This document shows, one piece after another, positions 35,402 through 45,787 of a stretch of DNA of 64,000 nucleotides; position 1 is the stretch's first letter; each line of letters starts with the position of its first letter. A model generated the notes under the pieces. It made no database searches, was not told the DNA's origin, and saw only the letters and a program-made list of their open reading frames with translations. Made by a program: the position numbers and the translations under genes. The stretch is from Paraburkholderia aromaticivorans (GTDB lineage: Bacteria; Pseudomonadota; Gammaproteobacteria; Burkholderiales; Burkholderiaceae): positions 1,302,001 through 1,366,000 of the forward strand of contig NZ_CP051514.1 of assembly GCF_012689525.1 (NCBI RefSeq), written 5' to 3'.

Positions 35402-35859
35402 ATTATCTTCAGCCCGATACGCCAACCGCGCACTTGTTACCAATTCCTGAGCATCGATCGAATGTCGCCTGTTGGCCGGCAATACGCGTTCACCCAACCC
35501 GCCGGAAAGCTGCCGTTGAAGACTCCACCGTGCGCTCTGTAGCACGTTCATCGAACTGGTGCTATCGGCCACAACCTGCCGTTCAGCGAGCGGGGAAACC
35601 GGCCGTTGGAATGGCTGCATTACTCCGGAACCTGACGGACGAGCTCCGCGCACGATTCGGCCATTGCGGTCGTTGGACGACCTGTTACTTCGAATTCCAG
35701 CTTTTCGCCCTGCCAGAAGACCGCACTCAAGCGAGAACGGTCACATCAAGGGCTCGGCGCATCCCCAACGGGCTGTGGATGTGTGGCCCTATCCATCCTC
35801 CGATTCGCAAAACATCAAGGGTTTGCGATCAGCGTACCATCCCGCTTAAGCCTAATAGG
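35402..35859. other. Gap before the glucoamylase remnant, nothing recognised
   Basis: Several frames are open, but no domain could be read in any. It may be the strongly decayed 5' part of the glucoamylase gene. Confidence 0.4.
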
Positions 35860-36914
35860 CGCAATGCGGAGACGGCGTCGCATCGGCCTCCTATGTCTGC
35901 ATCAATCCGGCGAACATGAGCCAATCGGGAAGCGGTCCGCAAGTGTACGATCCGAGCAGCTATCCGGATTCGGGACAGAGCTTTCCGGTGAAAAACGGCG
36001 GCGGGACCCAGGACGAGCGGGCGGTAGTCGACGGCGGGTTGCTTGAACTGGTGCGCATGGGCGTGAAAAGGGCCGACGACCCACAGTCGCCGATACGATA
36101 GCCGCCTACGACACCATCCTCGCGACGACTATCAAGAACGGCAATTAGGCCTGGTTCCGCTACAACTACGACGGCCACGGCGAACACAATGACGGGAGCA
36201 ACTTCGACGGCACCGGTGTTGGCCGCGCATGGCCGATCTTTACCGCCGAGCGGGGCATGTACAGCATTGCGAAGAGCGGCCGGGCAACAGCGGCGCCCCT
36301 TACCTCGCTGCCATCAAGACTTACGCGACGCCGGAGGGCTTCATCCCCGAGCAGATCTGGACTCCGACCACCACGTTGCCCGACAGCTGGCAAGTCGTGA
36401 CTCCGCCACCCTTCACTTTCGGTACGCCGACCAAATCGATGGCGCCGCTAAACTGGGCGATGGGCGAGTACATCAGTCTGCTGGCGTCGACCCAGGCGGG
36501 CAAGGTGGTCGATATTCCGTCCATCGTGTGCGCGCGTTATAGCAACTGCGTGATAAAACCTGCCGCCGGGCAGGTCGGCGTCACGATCAGCGTCAACGCA
36601 AAGACGCAGCCCGGGCAGTACATGTATGTGATAGGTAGCACCGACGCCCTCGGCAACTGGAACACCGATCTTGGCTTGCCAGTGGACTCCGCCAACTATC
36701 TGGTGTGGAACAACACGGTCAATCTACCGGCGAGCGGCAGTGTCCAATACAAGTACTACCGCAAGAATGCGGTCGGCAGCGTGACGTGGGAGAACTTGCC
36801 GGGCAACGGCAATCGCACGCAGAATGTGCTGCCTTCGGGCAGCACTGCGTTGAATGATACAGTGGGCGGGCAAACGCTGCGCTCGGGCGCGAGTCTCGTA
36901 TCTGGTTGCGGACG
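35860..36914 (+). pseudogene. GH15 glucoamylase with CBM20 starch-binding domain, decayed
   Basis: Pieces of one secreted amylolytic enzyme lie in several frames. SYVCINPANMSQSGSGPQVY and QDERAVVDGGLLELVRMGVK belong to the GH15 catalytic domain. After a frame change and an in-frame TAG (36146-36148, after IKNGN) the WFRYNYDGHGEHNDGSNF block follows. A further shift leads to GAPYLAAIKTYATPEGFIPE. The end is a CBM20 domain (VGVTISVNAKTQPGQYMYVI, STDALGNWNT). The N-terminal half of the catalytic domain is missing. At least three frame changes and a stop make this a genuine pseudogene. Confidence 0.82.
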
Positions 36915-37330
36915 CCGGAAGCTTCATAGCCCTCCTTTCCCGGCGGCGAGCCTCTTCTCCGACGCAACGAATACAATGCGCAAAGAAGGATTTTCCGCAC
37001 TTGCGCGCCCGGGTTTCGAAACGGGAACGGCCTTCGACAGCCACCTCAGACGGCGCGACCTCTCCTATTCAAAATCCACAGCCCGCGCCGTCTTGTCTAA
37101 AGGAGTGCGGCACCCCGCTGCACTGGCCATGCGGCAACCCACATGAAGCAATCCATCCGTGACTGACTCGCTGCGAGACAGGCGTCGCAGAGCGTATTCG
37201 CCTGCGGTACATCGTAGACAGTCCCCAAATCCATCATGCTGCAGATATCCAACTCGTTGGTGCCGCACAACGGGAGCATCCCGCCGTGGTGCCGCGTGCT
37301 TGTCGTAACGTTGATAAACAGGAGGCACTT
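36915..37330. other. Gap, nothing recognised
   Basis: No gene with a ribosome site. The glucoamylase reading frame runs on into this stretch without further homology. It ends at the GGAGG of the gene at 37331. Confidence 0.45.
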
Positions 37331-38164
37331 ATGTTGGCAACAAAAGTTGGACTCGTCGATACGACGGGCGAGGTGGATTCACAAACGATGGCGGCGGTGG
37401 CCGCGGCCATCAATGTCCAGGTGACGAGGGACTTGCCGCAATTCTGGTCGGTGAACGCGACGGTCTCGTATCTCACCGACCCCAGAAAAATCCCGCAGGG
37501 CGTATGGCCGGTTCAGCTCGTCAAGTCCCTGCCGCCAGGCGAGGGCGGCTTCCATATGACGCGTCATAACCAGCCCTACGCAAAAGTGATCGCCACCCCG
37601 AACAGTGAAGAATGGGCCGTCGACGCAAGCCATGAAATCATAGAAATGCTGGTCGACCCGAACGGCAACCGGCTCCAAACCTCGACCTCGATCGGGATCG
37701 TGGACGGCCGGATCCAGGACGGCACAGGCCGCTTCGAATACCTGATCGAGGCCTGTGACCCGTGCGAAGCCGATCCCTATACCTATACGATCGACGGGAT
37801 ATCGGTGTCCGATTTCATCACCCCGCACTTCTACGACCCGCAGGTCACCGCCGATGCGCGCTACAGCTTCACGGGCGCGGTCAAAAAACCGCGCGAGATC
37901 TTGCCTGGCGGGTATATCAGTTGGATCGACCCGAGTACTGACATGATGCAGCAGATTCTCTGGGTCGACCCGAGCAAGCCACCGGTTCAGCGCAATCTCG
38001 GACCCGCATCGAGCGGCAGTCTGCGTCTTTTTGTCGAATCAAAGACGTACCATCTCTCACGTCAAGACCGGAAGCCACCGACGGAAGAAACAAAAGCGAA
38101 GAGGGCAGCCTATCGCGAAGCGTTGGCCGCAGCGGCCGCGAAGCGTGCCCAATACTATAAATAG
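37331..38164 (+). CDS. Protein of unknown function with an HEIIEM motif
   Basis: 277 residues from ATG 37331, with GGAGG five bases upstream. The region WAVDASHEIIEMLVDPNGNR contains HExxE, which could be a metal site. Further acidic and cysteine residues follow (YLIEACDPCEADPYTY). The C-terminus is a lysine/alanine-rich helix (KAKRAAYREALAAAAAKRAQ). There is no signal peptide. Similar proteins with SHEIIEMLVDP occur in Burkholderia and other soil bacteria, but I know no function. It could be a metalloprotease-like enzyme. Confidence 0.7.
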   Translation: MLATKVGLVDTTGEVDSQTMAAVAAAINVQVTRDLPQFWSVNATVSYLTDPRKIPQGVWPVQLVKSLPPGEGGFHMTRHNQPYAKVIATPNSEEWAVDASHEIIEMLVDPNGNRLQTSTSIGIVDGRIQDGTGRFEYLIEACDPCEADPYTYTIDGISVSDFITPHFYDPQVTADARYSFTGAVKKPREILPGGYISWIDPSTDMMQQILWVDPSKPPVQRNLGPASSGSLRLFVESKTYHLSRQDRKPPTEETKAKRAAYREALAAAAAKRAQYYK

Positions 38165-38549
38165 GGCTGCTCCGGCCTGACGATGATGAAGCCTGGTGAC
38201 GCAGGCGCCTGGTGGTGAAGAAGAATCTAACGAACGACGCACCAGCAACATGGCTGAATGTCACGACGGTGCGGTGGTCACCGTCGATCTTTAGTATTGT
38301 AGAGAAGGCGCTGCGTACTCTGCGTTGCGCAACACCCGCAAAAACATGGCCATTAAGATCCTTCCTATCACGACAGCGGAATTGTGTGGCGTAACTCGGC
38401 CGATTCAGTCGGCTCTGCGTAGCGCGCCCGCGTGGGCGACCATCTTTGAGACGGGCGCAGGACCGGATGCATTGTCATCTATTTATGGATGACGTCATCT
38501 GGCCCATCTTCCGGTTGCTGCTCGTGACGCATCGCCGCATTACGCGCAT
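38165..38549. other. Gap, nothing recognised
   Basis: No supported gene. Short frames only. Confidence 0.5.
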
Positions 38550-38640
38550 GACTCGCGCTGGTTGGCGAAAGAAAGACCACGTTTGAGAATTACCGCTAGG
38601 AAGTCGAGCGGTTGCTGCTCTGGGCAATCGTTCAACTGGG
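38550..38640 (+). pseudogene. Tyrosine recombinase N-terminal scrap
   Basis: One frame reads KTTFENYR, a TAG, then EVERLLLWAIVQLGR. This is the SAM-like N-terminal DNA-binding segment typical of phage-type integrases (xTFxxYRxEVERLLLWA). The rest of the gene is missing; the next gene starts in another frame right after it. Confidence 0.55.
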
Positions 38641-38721
38641 CAGAGAGAAAATAATCATCCCCCAACGGCCGAAGTCCAGCAGGGCAAGCGCGGCCGGGGA
38701 CGGCCAAGGAAAGAAAATGCG

Positions 38722-39111
38722 TTGACCGGCGCGCAGCGGCAAGCAGCTTACCGGCAGCGTAAGCTCGTCGAATCGATAAAAGTCACCGTAGCGGAAAATA
38801 GCGACTACACAGAGAAGGCAGAGAGCCTGCGCGAACCGCACGCGCGCCAGGTTTCGGCGCTGCGAAAGCAACTTGCGAAGCTCGAGGCAGAATTGAGTGC
38901 ACTAAGGGCTGCGACAGCGAATCAAGAAGGTGCGCCCCACTTTGAGGTAATGCTACGCCTGCTGGCCATGGCGTCCGCCCGTAAGCCAGTCAAGGCCCAG
39001 CTTGCCATCCGCGAGTCTGACCTGTGGCGCGATAACGTGGCTCGAGCATCTGACGTTTCGGACAAACAGATGAAGCGCATTGTTGCGGCTCTAGCCGGTA
39101 GACTGGTCTAG
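38722..39111 (+). CDS. Small coiled-coil protein of plasmid/island type
   Basis: 129 residues from TTG 38722; the frame is open further upstream (GKRGRGRPRKEN), which suggests the true start was lost with the integrase deletion. It has a basic AT-hook-like GRGRPRK just upstream, TGAQRQAAYRQRK, a coiled coil (HARQVSALRKQLAKLEAELS) and a C-terminal block ARKPVKAQLAIRESDLWRDN. Similar small proteins are common on Burkholderia plasmids and islands. Role unknown, possibly DNA binding. Confidence 0.6.
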   Translation: MTGAQRQAAYRQRKLVESIKVTVAENSDYTEKAESLREPHARQVSALRKQLAKLEAELSALRAATANQEGAPHFEVMLRLLAMASARKPVKAQLAIRESDLWRDNVARASDVSDKQMKRIVAALAGRLV

Positions 39112-39879
39112 CCACGCGACTCTCGCTTCCGTTGCCATCAAAATGAGACTGTGTGGCGAGTGGCCAGAGCCTCGCGCCATGCCTTGCATGGATCAGTCTT
39201 CATCAGGCCAAACGTGCGAAATCTGATGCCTGTCTCGTGCGGGTCGCTGCCCGCCTGGCCTCGTAAATTGGCGTCCGCGACACCAGGCCCCGCCCGACAA
39301 ATAGGAAAATAATTAGGTATCTTTATAAAATCGCTGGATTTTGCGTTGGCATCGGTTCAGGGCAGGACAATTAATGTGTCTGCTCTACCCATGAATGTTC
39401 CATGTTGCGAGTCCCCTGCTCGAAGAGGGATAGCAGAAAGTCTGTCTTCTGTTCGAGTCTGCTCAACGCCTGGTTCTGCGCAACCTCGCAGGCATCCGCG
39501 CCCGGTGCCGGACGCAATTCTCTGGATCATCGCTATTCGCTAAAAATAGCATCGACTTCAGTCCACGTTTCGCCCGAGTCAGCCCTGTTATGCAAAGTGG
39601 CTTGAATGGAACCGCGACGGCATCATCCGGAATATTCTGATCGAACTGGGTCCCGTTTGTCCGACGCTGCAAGGCCGGTAGTCCATCCGGGGAACGTGCT
39701 GTTCTGGCTGAACGTTGACGACCACAAAGTTCGGCGCGGGACCGGGACACATCAGCGACCGCCTGGTAGGTTTTTTGATCGCTTTCCGCTATGCGCGCCG
39801 CCAGTCAAGCATCCATACTACGGATCGATCGTTGGGTTTGTTCTTGTTTGTCGTCAACCGTGGTTGCCAAAATTGGATG
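39112..39879. other. 768-bp gap, nothing recognised
   Basis: Frames up to about 95 codons exist, but without domain, ribosome site or consistent codon use. The base composition is lower in GC than in the flanking genes. Confidence 0.5.
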
Positions 39880-40329
39880 TTACGGAATGGGAGAACTCGA
39901 CGTTCCCCTCAGGAAGGCAGCGAGCCTTTGCTCTGCATCGAGAACTGCATGCAGTGGGGCATTGGCAAGCTGTAGATCGTAAAGTGCCAGCAATGCCTCA
40001 AAATCGGCGACCGTGTCGGCTGGCAGCGTCCACTGCCCAGATTCGTGAGCGTGCATCAATGTCGCTTCGACCGCGCACTCGGCGATCTTGAATTGCTCGA
40101 CCGGACACGACCCGTAACCGGCGCGCTGCAAAAACCAGCTGACATACACCACGCGCATCAATTCGTTGATGAGATGTCCGCTGCCATGGCCACTGCGACA
40201 CGCGACCAGCGTGAGATGATTTGCGAGAGATTGATCGCGAGCCGTCGTCCGGTCCATCGGCAGTAAAAGTGTCTTGGTTAGCGGCCTGAAAGGGCGTCCG
40301 CTGCGCGATTTGCTTTGTCTGGACGACAC
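39880..40329 (-). CDS. Conserved hypothetical protein
   Basis: 149 residues from GTG 40329. The N-terminus is basic (MSSRQSKSRSGRPFRPLTKT) and the rest mainly helical (HLINELMRVVYVSWFLQRAG, HAVLDAEQRLAAFLRG). It resembles small Burkholderia proteins that are sometimes labelled Fis-family regulators without good evidence. No helix-turn-helix is obvious by eye. It occurs typically on islands and plasmids. Confidence 0.65.
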   Translation of the reverse strand: MSSRQSKSRSGRPFRPLTKTLLLPMDRTTARDQSLANHLTLVACRSGHGSGHLINELMRVVYVSWFLQRAGYGSCPVEQFKIAECAVEATLMHAHESGQWTLPADTVADFEALLALYDLQLANAPLHAVLDAEQRLAAFLRGTSSSPIP

Positions 40330-40832
40330 AGATGTGGAATTGATGAAAGTTGTTGAATGACGCAGGAATTATAGGCGAGGCACACACGCCACTCCTGATT
40401 GTTCTCGGGGAAATTGCAACGGCGTCTGCTCTTGGCATGCGCAGGATCAGGGAGATTGGTATCCGGCAGGTGAACGACAAACCTATGTTTGAATCGAAAT
40501 CAATGACGGGTAAACGACCTGCACCGGGCGAATTTCTCATAGCTGCTTCGGCGATCGCGGTCAGTGGCACCTGGCGGCCCCTGGACATTTCCCTGGATGA
40601 GTCGCCCGGCGCCAGTCCTTGCAGATGGATCCCGCAGATCCCTTCGAGCGGTTCGTTCACGTGATGGATGCGGTGATTGCGATCAAACGGGAGAAGACGC
40701 AGTCATAGGCGCGGTCGATGTTGGCACAAAGCGTTATGCAACGGCTGGAGCATTGCCTGCGTGCAGCCATTAATGCCCCCAGACAGGCCAGCGAAATACG
40801 TTGCCCCTGCGCATCAAGTGGTTCGATCAAAA
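40330..40832 (+). other. Region with gene fragments before the AbiE operon
   Basis: A plus-strand frame from 40350 to 40664 (104 codons) has no ribosome site or known domain. A short frame at 40626-40709 reads MDPADPFERFVHVMDAVIAI and looks like the C-terminal end of a small island-type protein. Neither is a confident gene. Confidence 0.35.
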
Positions 40833-40910
40833 TTGTCCGAAATTTGTTAACATTTTTCGGACACAAATCGTTTGCAATTTGTCCGAAAAGCATATACAAA
40901 TATCGGACAA
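40833..40910 (+). promoter_or_regulatory. AbiEi operator: four TTGTCCGA-type repeats in two inverted pairs
   Basis: TTGTCCGAAA (40833-40842) faces TTTTTCGGACA (40853-40863). TTTGTCCGAAAA (40878-40889) faces TATCGGACAA (40901-40910). The last copy ends where the ribosome site begins (AGGAG). AbiEi antitoxins are known to repress their own operon by binding inverted repeats through an N-terminal winged helix, so this array is very probably the autoregulatory operator overlapping the promoter. Confidence 0.8.
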
Positions 40911-40920
40911 GGAGTTCTTT

Positions 40921-41643
40921 ATGTCCGACGCAAGCGCCCGCATCATGTCGCTCATTTCCGCCGCCGGGCCAGCCGTCGTCTGGGTACCCACCGATTTTGC
41001 CCATCTTGGCTCGCGCGATGTGATCGACAAGACATTGCAGCGACTCGTCTCAAGCGGAAAACTGCGCCGGATTGATCGTGGCCTTTACGACCTGCCAGCG
41101 ATCAACCGCCTGACGCGGCGGCCGACCGTGCCCGATTACCGCGCCGTGATCGATGCCCTCGCCCGACGCGATCAATTGCGGCTCCTGGTCGACGGCATAA
41201 CTGCCGCCAACGATCTTGGTCTGACTGACGCAGTGCCAGCACGGGTCACCATCCATACCGATGCGCGACGCCGCTCGATCCAGCTGGAAAATCTCCTGAT
41301 CGAGTTCAGGCAGACTGCGCCGAGCCGTCTTTACTGGGCGGGGCGACCCGCCATGCGTGTCGTCCAGGCTCTTCACTGGCTCAAGGACACATTGCCGGGG
41401 GACGCAGACCGGATCCGCCAGCGTCTCCACAATGTACTGACCGACCCGAACCAGGGATCCGCCATTATCGAGGACCTGATCCAGGGTTTTTCGCACCTGC
41501 CGATCTGGATGCAGGCGTTCCTGCGCACTATTCCGGGGTTTGACCCAAGCGTTGTCGATACAGATACTCCGCGCCGGTTCAAAAGCGTCGCGGGGACTGA
41601 CATGGGTGTGCTCAAAAGCCAACCGGGACGGAGATCACGATGA
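40921..41643 (+). CDS. abiEi: AbiEi-family type IV antitoxin
   Basis: 240 residues from ATG 40921, preceded by AGGAG. An N-terminal winged-helix region (VVWVPTDFAHLGSRDVIDKT LQRLVSSGKL in two parts) is followed by an AbiEi/DUF6088-type domain (RIDRGLYDLPAINRLTRRPT). In AbiE systems the antitoxin counteracts a nucleotidyltransferase toxin without touching it and represses the operon. Its stop overlaps the original toxin start (ATGA at 41640-41643). The gene appears intact, while the toxin gene downstream is interrupted by IS21. Confidence 0.88.
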   Translation: MSDASARIMSLISAAGPAVVWVPTDFAHLGSRDVIDKTLQRLVSSGKLRRIDRGLYDLPAINRLTRRPTVPDYRAVIDALARRDQLRLLVDGITAANDLGLTDAVPARVTIHTDARRRSIQLENLLIEFRQTAPSRLYWAGRPAMRVVQALHWLKDTLPGDADRIRQRLHNVLTDPNQGSAIIEDLIQGFSHLPIWMQAFLRTIPGFDPSVVDTDTPRRFKSVAGTDMGVLKSQPGRRSR

Positions 41644-41754
41644 ACGACTGTTTACGCCGACCGAAAATTAAGCCACTTGTAGGGATCGCGCCGACTGAAA
41701 ATTGAGCCGGGCAATCAACCTATCCTGCTAGTTTTTCTGGCAGGGTGTTTGGGG

Positions 41755-43287
41755 ATGATCCCGATGACGATGATTGGCAAGGTGCGGCGGATGTTCCACC
41801 GCCAGAACAAGTCGGTACGCGAGATAGCGCGTCTCACAAGCCTGTCGCGCAACACGATTAGTAAATATCTGAACATGGATGTTCAGGAGGAGCCGAAGTA
41901 TCAGCGGCGCTCGCAGCCGACGCGGTTGACGCCGTTTCATGAGGTGCTGGTGCAGGCGCTCAGTGTCGACGCGCGGCGACCGAAGAAGGAACGCCGCACC
42001 GCCTGGATGCTGTTCCAGGAGATCAAGGCTGGCGGCTACGACGGCTGTTACTCGCGGGTGACCGATTTCATCCGGGCCTGGCGGCAAGGCGAAGGCAAGG
42101 CGGTTTCGAAGTCGGCGTTTGTGCCGTTGCGATTCGAGCTGGGCGAGGCATTCCAGTTTGACTGGTCCGAGGAAGGACTGGTTGTCGGCGGCATTTACCG
42201 CAAGCTCCAGGTGTCGCACATGAAGCTGTGCGCGTCGCGGGCGTTCTGGCTCGTGGCCTACCCAAGCCAGGGTCACGAGATGCTGTTCGACGCCCATACG
42301 CGCTCGTTCACGGCCTTCGGCGGGGTGGCCCGCCGGGGCATCTATGACAATATGAAAACGGCCGTAGACAAGGTGCACAAAGGCAAGGGTCGCACAGTCA
42401 ATCCGCGTTTCGCAGTGATGTGTTCGCACTACCTGTTCGATCCGGACTTCTGCAATGTCGCCAGTGGCTGGGAGAAAGGCGTCGTCGAGAAGAACGTGCA
42501 GGACAGCCGCCTGCGTATCTGGATTGAGGCGCGTGGGCAACGCTTCGGCAGTTTCGCTGATCTGAATGCATGGCTGGCGAGCCGGTGCCGGTCGTTGTGG
42601 GATCAGGTGAAGCATCCGGACTATCGTGAGCTGAGTGTCGCCGACGTGTTCGAGCAGGAACGCGCCCATCTGATGCCGATGCCAACACCGTTTGACGGTT
42701 ATGTTGAGCGTGCGGCCCGGGTGTCGTCGACCTGCCTGGTGGTGATCGGACGCAACCGCTACTCCGTGCCATGCGAATTTGCCGGCCAGATGCTCAGCAC
42801 GCGGCTCTATCCTGGCCGTGTCGTGGTGGTTGCCGACGATGCCGTGGTGGCCGAACACGATCGACTGGCCGACGAAGGACAGGTGCGATACGAGTGGCAG
42901 CATTACATCCCGCTGATCCAGCGCAAGCCAGGAGCCCTGCGCAACGGTGCGCCGTTCCAGGATATGCCCGAGCCGCTGCAACGGCTGCGTCGGGCGTTAC
43001 TACGCGAGCCAGGTGGTGACCGGGTAATGGCGAAGGTTCTGGCGCTGGTCCCGGAAAGCGGTCTGGATGCCGTAGTGGTTGCAGTCGAACTCGCATTGGA
43101 GCAGGCGCCGCCCTCCGGGCGCGTGAGCGTCGAGCATGTGGTGAACGTGCTGTCGCGCATGCGCAGCGTGCAGATGCCGCCGAAGATCGATACTGCGCTA
43201 CAACTGACGACACCGCCGCTGGCCGACACCTCGCGCTACGACGGGCTGCGCCCGGCACTGCAACAGCCGGAGGCCGGTCATGCGTGA
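41755..43287 (+). CDS. istA: IS21-family transposase IstA
   Basis: 510 residues from ATG 41755 ([17 protein letters not shown]). A helix-turn-helix ([20 protein letters not shown]) precedes the DDE domain: Asp in FQFDWSEEG, Asp in [10 protein letters not shown] and Glu in [11 protein letters not shown]. The stop overlaps the start of istB by eight bases, the usual coupled arrangement. The element looks functional. Confidence 0.93.
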   Translation: MIPMTMIGKVRRMFHRQNKSVREIARLTSLSRNTISKYLNMDVQEEPKYQRRSQPTRLTPFHEVLVQALSVDARRPKKERRTAWMLFQEIKAGGYDGCYSRVTDFIRAWRQGEGKAVSKSAFVPLRFELGEAFQFDWSEEGLVVGGIYRKLQVSHMKLCASRAFWLVAYPSQGHEMLFDAHTRSFTAFGGVARRGIYDNMKTAVDKVHKGKGRTVNPRFAVMCSHYLFDPDFCNVASGWEKGVVEKNVQDSRLRIWIEARGQRFGSFADLNAWLASRCRSLWDQVKHPDYRELSVADVFEQERAHLMPMPTPFDGYVERAARVSSTCLVVIGRNRYSVPCEFAGQMLSTRLYPGRVVVVADDAVVAEHDRLADEGQVRYEWQHYIPLIQRKPGALRNGAPFQDMPEPLQRLRRALLREPGGDRVMAKVLALVPESGLDAVVVAVELALEQAPPSGRVSVEHVVNVLSRMRSVQMPPKIDTALQLTTPPLADTSRYDGLRPALQQPEAGHA

Positions 43288-44080
43288 TCTGATTGTCGAA
43301 CTCAAACACTTGCGGCTGCACGGCATGGCTGCCGGCTGGGCCGAACTGCTCGAACAGGTGAATGTCGAGGCGGCGTCTTCGCAATGGCTGCTCGAACGGC
43401 TGTTGCAGGCCGAGGTCGCGGATCGGGCCGCGCGTTCGGTCAGCCACCAGATGAACGCGGCGAAGTTCCCGGTGCATCGCGACATCGCGGGCTTCGACTT
43501 CGATGGCTCGCCGGTCGACCGTCAGCTCGTCACGCAACTGGCCGGCATGACGTTCACCGAGGGCGCGCACAACCTGGTTCTGGTCGGCGGCCCGGGCTCG
43601 GGCAAGACGCATCTGGCGACCGCCATAGGCGTGTCCGGCATCATGCACCACGGCAAGCGGGTGCGCTTCTACTCGACCGTGGATCTGGCCAACGCACTGG
43701 AGCAGGAGAAGGCGCAGGGACGCGCCGGGAGGATCGCGGCGAGCCTGCTTCGCCTCGACCTGGTCATTCTGGACGAACTCGGATATCTGCCCTTCAGCCA
43801 GGCCGGCGGGGCGTTGCTATTCCACCTGCTGAGTCGCCTGTACGAGCATACAAGCGTTGCGGTGACAACGAATCTGGACTTTGCCGAATGGTCCAGTGTG
43901 TTCGGCGACGCGAAGATGACCACGGCATTGCTGGACCGGCTGACGCATCACTGCCACATCGTGGAAACCGGCAACGAAAGCTACCGTTTCCGCCATAGCA
44001 GCGCCAGTGCAAAAAAGCGTATTCGCACGCGCGAAGCAGCGCGCAGAGTCGACGGTGCGAGCGCGAACGAATCGGCCTGA
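43280..44080 (+). CDS. istB: IS21-family helper ATPase IstB
   Basis: 266 residues. AAA+ ATPase with Walker [15 protein letters not shown] and Walker [12 protein letters not shown], sensor region [10 protein letters not shown] and an N-terminal IstB-type domain. It assists IstA in target selection. Apparently intact. Confidence 0.95.
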   Translation: MRDLIVELKHLRLHGMAAGWAELLEQVNVEAASSQWLLERLLQAEVADRAARSVSHQMNAAKFPVHRDIAGFDFDGSPVDRQLVTQLAGMTFTEGAHNLVLVGGPGSGKTHLATAIGVSGIMHHGKRVRFYSTVDLANALEQEKAQGRAGRIAASLLRLDLVILDELGYLPFSQAGGALLFHLLSRLYEHTSVAVTTNLDFAEWSSVFGDAKMTTALLDRLTHHCHIVETGNESYRFRHSSASAKKRIRTREAARRVDGASANESA

Positions 44081-44279
44081 TCGTCGCTTGCCGCGCGGCG
44101 GAAGCAGCTACGGGCTACGCCCTTCGCAGCTTCCGCCGCGCAATGAGGCCTCACACGAAGGAGGACAAGCACTCTCGAAACCCATACACTTATCCACACC
44201 CGGTCCTGCTGCAGACCGGTCTCCACCCCGGCTCAAAACTCGATCGGCGCGGTGGCTCAAAATTCAGTCGGCGCGGACA

Positions 44280-45312
44280 GAACGACGCTTTCAGGGAGGT
44301 CATTGAAGCCAGGGAGAGCGATCGGCGTGACCTCTTCGTTGCGACCGCCGCACGCCTCGGTACGGCCGTGCAGAACGTCGAGAAAGACTTCTGGGTCTGC
44401 TGGACCCTCGACGCACTGTTCAACGGACTGCCTCCAGAGGGGCCCCGCCTTCTCTTCAAGGGCGGGACTTCCCTGTCCAAGGCGTTCGGACTGATCTCCC
44501 GTTTTTCGGAAGACGTCGATATCACGGTCTTTCGTGACGACCTCGGCCAGCACGCAGAGCCCGCTGAACTGGAAGCACTAACCGGCAAGAAACGCCGCGG
44601 TCGGCTCGACGCAATACGAAACGCCTGTTCAGCGTTCATTCAGGGCGAATTCACTACCAGGCTGAGGGCGTGCGCGAGCGAATGTATCCCGCAAGGTTTC
44701 AGGCTCGAAAGCGATCCTGACGACGCAGATGGTCAGAGCCTTCTGCTATGGTATCCAACCGCTACGGCACGGGCTGATGAGTACATCCGGTCTGCCGTCA
44801 AGATTGAGTCTGGTGCGAAGTCGGCGCTTGACCCGCATACAGCAGCAATCGTCACACCCTACCTGGCGGACGACTTGCCTCATCTGGACTTGCGGGTCAG
44901 GAATGTCACAACTGTCCAGCCCGAAAGAACCTTGTGGGACAAACTGATCATCCTGCACGGGTTGCGCCAATGGTACGAGCGGCGCGGCGAGCTGCGTCAC
45001 GGTGGCCAACGGGTTTCAAGGCATTACTACGACGTTCATCAACTACTGCTTAGCGCAAACGCAGCCGACTGGTTGGCGAACAGGGCGTTGGCTGAAGATT
45101 GTGCGCGCCACGCGCGGTTGTTCTTTGGCAGCACGGACCTTGGACTGGATCTGGCCAAACCTGAAACCTTTACCCTGATGCCCTCGCTCACGATGCTTGA
45201 CGCATTGAGGCGCGACTATACGGCCATGGCCGGGATGGTTTTCAACGACGTGCCCGCATTAACCGACGTCCTCGCGAGCGCTGAGCGAGCCGAGGCCACG
45301 ATCAATACCTGA
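44280..45312 (+). pseudogene. abiEii: AbiEii nucleotidyltransferase toxin, cut off from its start by IS21
   Basis: The body carries the AbiEii/AbiGii nucleotidyltransferase core: LLFKGGTSLSKAFGLI, then SEDVDITVFRDD, and later VQPERTLWDKLIILHGLR. The original start is the ATG at 41640-41642, which overlaps the antitoxin stop: ATG AAC GAC, then IS21, then GCT TTC AGG. The frame stays open back into the IS21 end to an ATG at 44143, so a fused product of 389 residues could be made if the element drives transcription outward. Otherwise the toxin is silent. Confidence 0.88.
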
Positions 45313-45787
45313 GGCCACGAGCATTTGCTGTGGCGTCTATTTAGTGCTAGCCCGTGCGGAAATTGCTGCGGTTGAATTTTTGCTCACTCGCCAGGAAACC
45401 GGTTCAGCGTTCAACTGACGAACAGCTGCAATCAATCTGTTATGAGTCGCCGAGTCGGGACTGACCGTTATCCGACTGCGGAGTCAACCAGGCGTGCCTT
45501 CGAATGCATCTGGCAAGGTTTCGCCCGAACCTGATAGCAACACAAAACCGCGGCACTGTCGTGTTCCCCCAGCATGTGGAAGCCGCGGTCGAACGGTGCG
45601 CTCGCGAAAACCAGCGCGCGTGAGACGTACTGTGCGAAGATGCGCGTCCGGACGCGGCACCTTTCGGAGCCGCAATCATACGGTTCGCAGTTTATCCGCG
45701 AGGTCAAGCGCCGCCCTTCTGTGTCATTTTTTTTGACATCTAGCCCGGGTTATCTCCGGATAATCCGATTCGCTTTCGGCCGCAACC
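45313..45787. other. Gap, no confident gene
   Basis: A minus-strand frame at 45468-45707 (79 codons, with CEPYDCGSERCRVRTRIF) could be a small cysteine-containing protein, but it has no ribosome site or known family. Otherwise empty. Confidence 0.35.

Larger units (their letters stand above)
41649..44279 (+). mobile_element. IS21-family insertion sequence, 2631 bp
   Basis: The ends begin TG: TGTTTACGCCGACCGAAAAT at 41649 and, on the other strand, TGTCCGCGCCGACTGAATTT from 44279. Repeats of the GCCGACTGAAAATTGAGCC type recur inside both ends. A perfect 7-bp duplication GAACGAC flanks it (41642-41648 and 44280-44286). It carries istA and istB and sits after codon 3 of the abiE toxin gene. Confidence 0.95.

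Noticed and set aside
41728..42981. 417-codon minus-strand frame
   Set aside because: Antisense to istA; rich in His, Arg and Pro with no domain.
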